A DNA stretch of 64,000 nt from Microbacterium mangrovi (GTDB lineage Bacteria; Actinomycetota; Actinomycetes; Actinomycetales; Microbacteriaceae): NCBI RefSeq assembly GCF_000802305.1, contig NZ_JTDK01000006.1, positions 310,001-374,000 on the forward strand, read 5' to 3'. A program made the translations under genes and the position numbers. The notes beneath the pieces are model-generated. The model was not told where the DNA came from. It did not search any database and saw only the letters and a list, made by a program, of their open reading frames with translations. Positions 58,025 to 64,000 of this stretch are shown here, piece by piece (the stretch's first letter is position 1; every line of letters starts with the position of its first letter).

Positions 58025-59256
58025 AGGAACGCCTTTCCTTCGCCTCGATAGGTGGGAACGTCGCCGACGACGCGGCCGTCGTCCACGATCAGATAGCGGT
58101 CGACGCGTTCCGCGAGCTCGCCGCTCTTCGCGTGCCGGAACCACACGCGGTCACCGACGCGCAGGTCGCGGGCGGCCGCACCCTGCAGCGGGGTCTGCAC
58201 CTCGCCGGCGCCCTCGCGGCCGAGGGTGCGCAGCCCCGCCGGCCACACCGGCTTCGGCTGCCGGGAGGCCACCGGAGGCCCGGACGCGATCCACCCGCCG
58301 CCGAGGACGGTCGCGATGTCCTCGGTGGGCTTGCGGACGACCTCCAGCGAGAATGCCGCCGCCGGTGCGGGCTGGAAGGCGCGATACCCGTCGAAGAGGG
58401 TTCCGGCGAACAGGCCGCTGCCGGCGCCGATCTCGGTCACCGACGGGTCGGCCGAGGTGCGCTCCAGCGAGCCCGTGCCGCCGCCGTTGACGAACTCCAG
58501 CGGCGCGATCTCCCGCAGCGCCGTGACGATCGCCGCACGCCGGGCGCGCAGCTCGTCCGTCGAGCGTCCCTGCATCCACCGGATGACGGCATCCTGTGCG
58601 GTGCCGGCGGCATCCGGCTGGCCGGCGATCTGCGCTTCGTACATCATCAGGCCGACGATCCGGAACCCGGCGCGTCGGGAGATCGCCCGGGCCAGCAGAG
58701 CGACGTCCTCGTCGTCGAACAGCGGAGAGCGGCGCACGCCGATGTGCCCGAGCGCCGCAGAGCGGAACGATGCGTCGGCATCGATCGCGAGTCGGATCGT
58801 CTCGCGCTCCTGCGGGGGCAGGATGGCGTCGATCAGATCGAGCTGGGCGAGGTCGTCGACCATGAGCGCGATCCGCGAGGCGGCCTCGGGGTCGGTCGCC
58901 AGGCGCCGGAGCGCGGCCCGGTCGGCCGTGGGATAGCCGAGGACGATGTCGTCGTGGCCGAGCTCGGCATGCCACAGGGCTTCCGCCAGCGTGAAGGCGA
59001 GGATGCCCCGGAACGCGGGAAGGGCGAGCGCCGCGTCGATCACGGCCCGCACCCGGACCGACTTGCTCGCCAGCCGGATCGGGACGCCGCCGGCGCGCAC
59101 GGCCATGTCGAGCGCGTTGTAGCGGAGAGCGGCCAGGTCGATGGTCGCGATCGCGCCGGACTCCCCCGCGACGGCCTCGGTCATCGCCGGCCAGTACGCC
59201 TCGTCATCCCACAGATGACCGTTGTGTGGGGCCGACAACAGCAGATCGAGGTTCAC
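58021..59256 (-). CDS. Alanine-racemase-like fold-type III PLP enzyme (amino acid deaminase/aldolase group)
   Basis: 411 residues. N-terminal PLP barrel with the Schiff-base lysine K65 in IRLASKSVRVRAV, GIL-type start IATIDLAALRYNALDMAV, and an internal phosphate loop near VNGGGTGSLERT; the C-terminal D-serine dehydratase-like beta domain (VWFRHAKSGELAERVDRYLIVDDGRVV) is the DSD1 group. D-serine or D-threonine deaminase/aldolase activity is the family's usual role. Coupled to the lactone oxidase by GTGA, an association also recalled in Mycobacterium (Rv1769-Rv1771 area). Confidence 0.86.
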   Translation of the reverse strand: MNLDLLLSAPHNGHLWDDEAYWPAMTEAVAGESGAIATIDLAALRYNALDMAVRAGGVPIRLASKSVRVRAVIDAALALPAFRGILAFTLAEALWHAELGHDDIVLGYPTADRAALRRLATDPEAASRIALMVDDLAQLDLIDAILPPQERETIRLAIDADASFRSAALGHIGVRRSPLFDDEDVALLARAISRRAGFRIVGLMMYEAQIAGQPDAAGTAQDAVIRWMQGRSTDELRARRAAIVTALREIAPLEFVNGGGTGSLERTSADPSVTEIGAGSGLFAGTLFDGYRAFQPAPAAAFSLEVVRKPTEDIATVLGGGWIASGPPVASRQPKPVWPAGLRTLGREGAGEVQTPLQGAAARDLRVGDRVWFRHAKSGELAERVDRYLIVDDGRVVGDVPTYRGEGKAFL

Positions 59257-59391
59257 AGGCTGCTCCTTTGCACCCGCCCAGCCTACGCGAGGAACGCAGG
59301 TTCAATGAACGTGGGACTGAGTACCATCGAACGGCCCTCGGCGCCCGAGAAGAACGCCTGCCGTGCAGGGACAGCACGGCCCCGCCGGTCA

Positions 59392-59397
59392 TACACT
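59392..59397 (+). promoter_or_regulatory. -10 box of the large glycosyltransferase gene
   Basis: TACACT, then 6 nt, then the GTG start at 59404; leaderless form. Confidence 0.5.
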
Positions 59398-59403
59398 CAG
59401 CGC

Positions 59404-61035
59404 GTGACGTCGCACGAGACCCGGCCCGCCGTGAGCGTGGTCGTCCCGGTCTACAACCCGGGCCCGTTCCTTCGGCCACTCCTGGACGCGCTCGACGCGC
59501 AGTCGCCGGTCGACGACGGCCACGACGCGATCCTCGTGGACGACGGCAGCACGGACGGCACCGGCACCGCCCTGGACCGGTGGTGCGCCGAGCGCCCGTG
59601 GGCGCGCGTCATCCACCAGCCCAACTCCGGATGGCCGAGCCGTCCGCGCAACGTCGGCACCGACGCGTCCGGCTCCGAATTCATCCTGTTCGTCGACGCG
59701 GACGACCGCATCACCCCCACCGCGCTCGCCGATCTGGTCCGGTTCGGGCGGGAGGCCGGCTCGGATGTCGTCGTCGGGCGAATGCGCGGCGTGGGGCGCA
59801 AGGTGCCCGTCGTGCTCTTCCGGCGCACGGTCCGCGATGCGCGGGCGCCGCAGGTGCCGCTTCCCGACAGCATGACCTCACACGCCATGTTCCGACGGGC
59901 GTTCCTCACCGAGACCGGCCTGCGGTTCGACGAGTCGGCGCGCCGCGTCGAGGACCACCTGTTCGTCAGCGCGGCCTACACCTCGGCGCACCGGGTGTCG
60001 GTCTACGCGGACTCCGACGTCTACGTGCACGTGGCCCGCAGCGACGGCGCCGGCGCCGGCTTCTCGACCTACGATCCCGAGACGTACTATCACGACCTCG
60101 CGCGGGCGATCACGATCGTGATGGACGCCCGGGAGCCCGGTCCGGAGAGGGATGCCTACCTCTCCCGCTGGGTCCGCATCGAACTCGTGGGCCGACTTCA
60201 CTCCGACGCGGTCCGCTGGATGCCGGCGGGTCGCCGCGACGCATTCTTCGCCGCCGTGCGCGACACGCTGACGAACGCGATGCCGGCCGACATCGTCGCC
60301 CGGGTCCCCGCGGCGTGGCGCTGGCCGACCGCGCTGGCCGTGGTGGCCACGCCCGCCGAGTTCCTCCGCGCCGAGGACGCGATGCGGCTCACCGTCGCCG
60401 CCGACCTCGAGGGCGTCCCCGGGTCCACCGCCCTGGCCGGCCTGGTCTCGCCCGAGTCGCTCGAACGTGCCGTGGCTCTGCTGGGCGCAGACGAGCCCCT
60501 CCCGAACGGTCGGGCAGCGCGAACGCCACGCGTGGCGCGGATCCGCCGCCTCCAGCACGCGGCACTGCGCGTGACCGCCGTGAGCGGTCGCCTGCACCGG
60601 CAGCTGGCGGACTGGGGCCGCACCCCGGTGCTCTTCGCGCGTCAGACGGGCGCCGCGGTCGCGCCGATCCTCGCCGTCGCCGCCTTCGTGTGCGCGCTGA
60701 CCGGGGCACCGGGGGCCGCGACCCTGCTCGTCGCGGGTGCGGGTGCGATCACGATCGCGCTGGCCGTGAGGTCCACGGGCGGCGGGGGGACGGCCGTCCG
60801 TCAGCTGCTGGTCCTCGCGACGTGTACGCCGCGCGCCGCGAGCGTGCGCGAATGGGTGGCGATCGCCGCGTCCGCCGTCCTCGTCGGCGCCGGACACGTC
60901 GCGGACGGTCTCAGCCGCCGCCGCAGCGTGCGGGCGCACGCCGGGGCGATCGTGTGGCGGCATCCCGGCACGATCACACTCCGGGCGGCGGCGATCACCG
61001 TGCTGTGCGCGGTCGTCGCGGCCCTCGTGCTGTGA
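59404..61035 (+). CDS. Large family 2 glycosyltransferase with C-terminal membrane helices
   Basis: 543 residues. N-terminal GT-A domain (residues 7-235: VSVVVPVYNPGPFLRPLLDA, VDDGSTDGTG, LFVDADDR, VEDHLFVSAAY), a helical middle region, and two to three membrane helices at about 415-450 and 520-540. It resembles glycosyltransferases that build wall polymers such as teichoic or teichuronic acid; acceptor unknown. Similar in the first 250 residues to the GT2 gene at 25075, but with an extra half. GTG 59404 follows a good -10 box. Confidence 0.9.
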   Translation: MTSHETRPAVSVVVPVYNPGPFLRPLLDALDAQSPVDDGHDAILVDDGSTDGTGTALDRWCAERPWARVIHQPNSGWPSRPRNVGTDASGSEFILFVDADDRITPTALADLVRFGREAGSDVVVGRMRGVGRKVPVVLFRRTVRDARAPQVPLPDSMTSHAMFRRAFLTETGLRFDESARRVEDHLFVSAAYTSAHRVSVYADSDVYVHVARSDGAGAGFSTYDPETYYHDLARAITIVMDAREPGPERDAYLSRWVRIELVGRLHSDAVRWMPAGRRDAFFAAVRDTLTNAMPADIVARVPAAWRWPTALAVVATPAEFLRAEDAMRLTVAADLEGVPGSTALAGLVSPESLERAVALLGADEPLPNGRAARTPRVARIRRLQHAALRVTAVSGRLHRQLADWGRTPVLFARQTGAAVAPILAVAAFVCALTGAPGAATLLVAGAGAITIALAVRSTGGGGTAVRQLLVLATCTPRAASVREWVAIAASAVLVGAGHVADGLSRRRSVRAHAGAIVWRHPGTITLRAAAITVLCAVVAALVL

Positions 61036-61061
61036 GTGCGCCCGACCTCGAGTCGACTCGG

Positions 61062-61134
61062 TACCCCCGGTGGGACTCGAACCCACACTGAAGCGATTTT
61101 AAGTCGCCTGCCTCTGCCATTGGGCTACGGGGGC
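61062..61134 (-). tRNA. tRNA with UAA anticodon (tRNA-Leu by anticodon), short variable loop
   Basis: 73-nt cloverleaf: acceptor GCCCCCG / CGGGGGT (first pair G-U), D arm GCC/GGC with loop CAATGGCAGA, anticodon stem GGCGA / TCGCT around loop CTTAAAA giving anticodon UAA, variable loop TCAGT, T arm GTGGG-TTCGAGT-CCCAC, discriminator A. UAA reads UUA (Leu), but tRNA-Leu normally has a long variable arm (over 80 nt), while this has a class I body. CCA is not encoded. It lies between the large glycosyltransferase and NDH-2 genes. Confidence 0.88.
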
Positions 61135-61153
61135 CGGACGTCTGCGGAAACGA

Positions 61154-61199
61154 CGGATGCCGCAGTGTCCATCTTCTCAGACGGGCCCTGCGGCATCCG
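61154..61199 (-). terminator. NDH-2 terminator
   Basis: 12-bp perfect stem CGGATGCCGCAG / CTGCGGCATCCG with a 22-nt loop, just past the NDH-2 stop codon and before the tRNA gene. Confidence 0.7.
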
Positions 61200-61207
61200 G
61201 AGGTCGC

Positions 61208-62677
61208 TTACTTCGCGGCCGTGGCCTTCGCCGTGCTCGGCTTCGCCGGCTTCTCGGCGGGCTTTTGCACCTTCACCGTGTCGGTGATCGCCGGCGCCGG
61301 AGCAGCCGCCTCGGGAGCGGGTGCCTCCTCGACCTTCGGCTTCGGCCGGGAGGCGAACTCCTCGAACGCCGCACGCGGGAACTGGATCGCCTCGAGGCTC
61401 ACGTTGTCGCGGCCCAGCCAGAAGTCGAGCCACCAGTCGCCGATGACACGCCACTTGCGCTCCCACGACGGCATCGCGAGCCCGTGGTAACCGCGGTGCG
61501 CGCACCAGGCGATGAAGCCCTTGAGGGCGATGTTGCCGGACTGGAAGACGCCGTTGTACAGGCCGAGACCTGCGACGGCTCCGAGGTTCTTGTGGAAGTA
61601 CTGCTTGGGCTCCTCGCCGCGCAGAACCGCCACGAGATTCTTGGCGAGCAGCTTGGCCTGACGGACCGCGTGCTGCGCATTGGGCACGCACATGCCGCCC
61701 ACACCGCCACCGGAGAGGTCGGGAACGGCGGACACGTCGCCGGCCGCCCAGGCGCCCTCGATGATCTCGTCTTCGGAACCGACGCGGAGGTCGGGACGCG
61801 TCTGGATGCGACCGCGGCCCTCGACCATCAGGTCGCTGCCGCGGACCACGGTCGGGTTCGCCATGACACCGGCGGTCCAGACGATGAGGTCGGTCGAGAT
61901 CGTCTCTCCCGTCGAAAGCTCCACGTTGCCGTCGACCGCGCTGGTGACCTGCGTGTCCAGGTGCACGTTCGCGCCGCGCTTGGCGAGGCTCTTCAGCACC
62001 CACTCGCTCGTCTTCAGCGAGACCTCGGGCATGATGCGGCCCATCGCCTCGATCAGGTGGAAGTGCGTGTCTTCGAACGTGAGCTCGGGGTAGTTCTTCA
62101 GCAGCGCGGACCCGAGAGCACGCAGCTCCGCGAAGACCTCGATGCCGGCGAAGCCGCCGCCCACGACCACCACGGTCAGCAGGCGATCCCGGTCGGGACC
62201 GGCGGGCATCGTGGCCGCGCGGTCGTAGTTCGTGAGGATGCGGTCGCGGATCGCGACGGCCTCTTCGATCGTCTTGAGCCCGATCGCGTTGTCGGCGATG
62301 CCCGGGATCGGGAACGTCCGCGAGACGGCGCCGGCGGTCACGACGATCTGGTCGTACTCGTGCTGCCAGCTCACGCCGTCGGCCCGCGTGATGGTCGCGG
62401 TCTTGTTCGCGTGGTCGATGGCCGTGACCTTGGCCGTGACGACCTTGGTGCGCTTGAGGTGGCGACGGTGGCCGACGACGGCGTGCCGCGCCTCGATCTC
62501 GCCGGCCGCGACCTCGGGCAGGAACGGCTGGTAGGTCATGTAGGGAAGCGGGTCGACCATGGTGACCTCGGCTTCGCCCTTGCGCAGGTGCTTCTCGAGC
62601 TTCCAGGCGGTGTAGAAGCCGGCGTAGCCGCCGCCGACGATCAGGATTCTGGGCGCAGTGGTCTGTGCGCTGTTCAC
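61208..62677 (-). CDS. ndh: Type II NADH dehydrogenase (NDH-2)
   Basis: 489-residue flavoprotein passing electrons from NADH to menaquinone without proton pumping. Two dinucleotide-binding motifs are clear: ILIVGGGYAGFYTA (FAD) and VVVVGGGFAGIEVFAEL (NADH), plus the AVGDVSAVPD-like AAGDVSAVPDLSG FAD segment and a C-terminal membrane-anchoring helix region (KGFIAWCAHRGYHGLAMPSW). An unusual Ala/Pro/Lys tail of about 40 residues follows. GTG 62677 has GGAG ahead. Confidence 0.95.
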   Translation of the reverse strand: MNSAQTTAPRILIVGGGYAGFYTAWKLEKHLRKGEAEVTMVDPLPYMTYQPFLPEVAAGEIEARHAVVGHRRHLKRTKVVTAKVTAIDHANKTATITRADGVSWQHEYDQIVVTAGAVSRTFPIPGIADNAIGLKTIEEAVAIRDRILTNYDRAATMPAGPDRDRLLTVVVVGGGFAGIEVFAELRALGSALLKNYPELTFEDTHFHLIEAMGRIMPEVSLKTSEWVLKSLAKRGANVHLDTQVTSAVDGNVELSTGETISTDLIVWTAGVMANPTVVRGSDLMVEGRGRIQTRPDLRVGSEDEIIEGAWAAGDVSAVPDLSGGGVGGMCVPNAQHAVRQAKLLAKNLVAVLRGEEPKQYFHKNLGAVAGLGLYNGVFQSGNIALKGFIAWCAHRGYHGLAMPSWERKWRVIGDWWLDFWLGRDNVSLEAIQFPRAAFEEFASRPKPKVEEAPAPEAAAPAPAITDTVKVQKPAEKPAKPSTAKATAAK

Positions 62678-62699
62678 GGTGGGGGGACTCCTCGCGGGA

Positions 62700-63971
62700 T
62701 CAATTGTTCGGCGTACGCGAGTGACGCGCCGATCTGATGCGTCGGACAGCGACGATGATGCCGAACACAACGAGTATAGCGGGCACCGTGAGACCGGCCA
62801 GCGGAATGGTGCCGTAACGCAGGGTTTCGGCGGTCGGCAGGAGCACCGACTCGCTGTCGCCGACGTCCGTGGCCGGCGGCAGCGGTGCGACCGTCGCCGG
62901 CGCCCGGCTCGGTTCCGGCACCGGCACCGCCTCGGCGCGACGGTGCAGACGGATCCAGTCGACGAGGCTTCCCATCGGGTTCGTGTCGACATGCCGGATG
63001 CCGGACGCGGACACGGCGGCCGCGGCGTCGACGATGCCGTAACCGTACGTGGCATCCGGAACCTGCTTCTGCGGCGGCGCCCGCCGCGCCGTCTGGATCA
63101 CCCGCTCGATGACGTCGTTCGCGTCGAGGTGCGGGTGGGCGGCACGAACCAGCGCGATGATCCCCGCCACGATCGGCGCCGCGCCGCTCGTTCCCTCCCA
63201 GCTGACCGTCTGGCCGTCCGCCGAGATCCCGAGCAGCTCCTCGCTCGGTGCGGCGACGCCGATGGTGATCCCCTGGGTGGATGCCTCACGGCTCGCTGAA
63301 CCGGTGCGCGTGACCCCCGCCACGGTGAGCACCCCGGGAATCGTGGCGGGGGCACCGACCCGGGCGGTGCCCGATCCGCGGTTTCCGGCGGCGACCACGA
63401 TCACGACGTCGTGCTGGTAGGCGTAGAGGAACGCGTCGTCCCAGCTCGGATCCCATTCCGGCGAGTTCGTGGTGAACGACAGGTTGATCACGCTCGCCCC
63501 CTGATCGACGGCCCAGCGGATGCCTTTCGCGACCTGTTCCGCGAACGGCACGCTCGACGAGGAACCGAACCCGAGGGAGACGGACAGCACCTTCGCCTTC
63601 GGTGCGACACCGATCATGCCGGAGCCGTCGGATTCGCCCTGGGCGGCGATCAGCGACGCCACCCAGCTCCCGTGGTCGGCATCGACCGCTCCGACCGGCG
63701 TGCGGCCGTTCGACGACCCGACACCCGACTCGTCCGTGCCGCCGCGGACCGCCGGGTCGAGCTGCGCGGCCCGCCCCACCCCGGTGTCGATCACCGCGAT
63801 CGTCTGACCCTGGCCCTGGGTGACCCGCCAGGCGTCGCGCACAGCGGTGCTGTCGAGCCAGTACTCGGCCTTGCGAACCGGGTCGGCCGGGTCGTCGGGT
63901 GGCGGAGCGGCGCCGGTGAGCACGAGCACGGCGAGGATGCCCGAGATCGCCAGAAGCATCCCCCGCCGCAT
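62700..63971 (-). CDS. Mycosin-like S8 serine protease (MycP)
   Basis: 423 residues. Signal peptide (about 1-22), subtilisin domain with D62 (VIDTGVG), H100 (VDADHGSWVASL), oxyanion N197 (AAGNRGSG) and S262 (EGTSGAAP), then a Pro-rich linker and a C-terminal membrane helix (IPLAGLTVPAILVVFGIIVAV). This is the MycP architecture of type VII secretion proteases. The start is 4 nt after the upstream gene's TAG, so it is in an operon to the right of this window. Substrate unknown. Confidence 0.93.
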   Translation of the reverse strand: MRRGMLLAISGILAVLVLTGAAPPPDDPADPVRKAEYWLDSTAVRDAWRVTQGQGQTIAVIDTGVGRAAQLDPAVRGGTDESGVGSSNGRTPVGAVDADHGSWVASLIAAQGESDGSGMIGVAPKAKVLSVSLGFGSSSSVPFAEQVAKGIRWAVDQGASVINLSFTTNSPEWDPSWDDAFLYAYQHDVVIVVAAGNRGSGTARVGAPATIPGVLTVAGVTRTGSASREASTQGITIGVAAPSEELLGISADGQTVSWEGTSGAAPIVAGIIALVRAAHPHLDANDVIERVIQTARRAPPQKQVPDATYGYGIVDAAAAVSASGIRHVDTNPMGSLVDWIRLHRRAEAVPVPEPSRAPATVAPLPPATDVGDSESVLLPTAETLRYGTIPLAGLTVPAILVVFGIIVAVRRIRSARHSRTPNN

Positions 63972-63975
63972 CGGG

Positions 63976-64000
63976 CTACTCCGCCTCGGCGGTCGGCTCG
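63976..64000 (-). CDS. C-terminal end of an upstream gene, truncated by the window edge
   Basis: Minus-strand frame ending in EPTAEAE and TAG, 4 nt before the mycosin start; only seven residues are visible. Position suggests a type VII secretion neighbour, but no family can be assigned. Confidence 0.4.

Noticed and set aside
58018..61035. A single plus-strand open frame of about 1000 codons spanning the racemase-like gene and the glycosyltransferase
   Set aside because: The first half is antisense to the racemase-like gene; only the part from 59404 has homology. The start at GTG 59404 with its -10 box explains the real gene.

Overview
The window is high-GC chromosomal DNA from an actinobacterium, most likely a Microbacterium or a close relative in Microbacteriaceae. 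The evidence is the codon use, the many GTG starts, ATGA/GTGA stop-start overlaps and TANNNT -10 boxes, and gene orders shared with Mycobacterium (dapC-fdxA, nadABC behind a Nudix regulator, glpX/fba/ispH/xseAB/fumC/phoH, uppS/trhA/greA). It reads as ordinary core chromosome. I see no prophage, insertion sequence, CRISPR array or defence island.

Layout. 1-3057: end of dapC, the ferredoxin fdxA, a membrane protein, and the amino-acid exporter azlCD facing an XRE-cupin regulator. 3058-3198: two tandem palindromes. 3199-12353: typA, then a peptide ABC transporter locus (fused ATPase, two permeases, lipoprotein receptor) split by an oppositely oriented PH-domain-like membrane gene. 12606-19347: a CPBP protease, the glycine cleavage operon gcvTHP behind a tandem glycine riboswitch, and a MarP-like membrane protease. 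19447-25992: nrtR-nadABC-nifS, the de novo NAD pathway with its own cysteine desulfurase, then a glycosyltransferase. 25967-30310: DUF1345, an MFS exporter, small genes, a lipoprotein and a dead higA antitoxin. 30311-53841: ychF, a methyltransferase, lysE, exonuclease, rmuC, glpX, fba, MOSC, ispH, xseAB, carbonic anhydrase, fumC, a two-component system, phoH, a class V aminotransferase, uppS, trhA, DUF4307, greA and ilvA. Much of this last block matches M. tuberculosis Rv1080c-Rv1112. 53838-64000: an AI-2E family transporter, htpX, lemA, a sugar-lactone oxidase coupled to an alanine-racemase-like enzyme, a large glycosyltransferase, a tRNA, NDH-2 and a mycosin-like protease.

How the genes work together. 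The nad genes make nicotinate mononucleotide from aspartate, and the desulfurase can supply the NadA iron-sulfur cluster. Glycine itself probably switches gcvTHP through the riboswitch. glpX and fba diverge from one promoter region and serve gluconeogenesis and glycolysis. lemA-htpX looks like membrane quality control. uppS and ispH feed isoprenoid and cell-wall lipid carriers.

Most notable signals. (1) A 73-nt tRNA with a UAA anticodon but a class I (short variable loop) body. (2) A higA antitoxin pseudogene with two identifiable inactivating changes. (3) The mycothiol amidase gene mca appears to be missing from its conserved slot between DUF4307 and a small membrane protein. (4) A recurrent promoter form in which the -10 box ends 6-8 nt before the start codon, implying leaderless mRNAs for a dozen or more genes. 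(5) A repeat-like insertion between the two glycine aptamers. (6) A DppB permease enlarged by about 180 residues. I found no clear undescribed multi-gene system.
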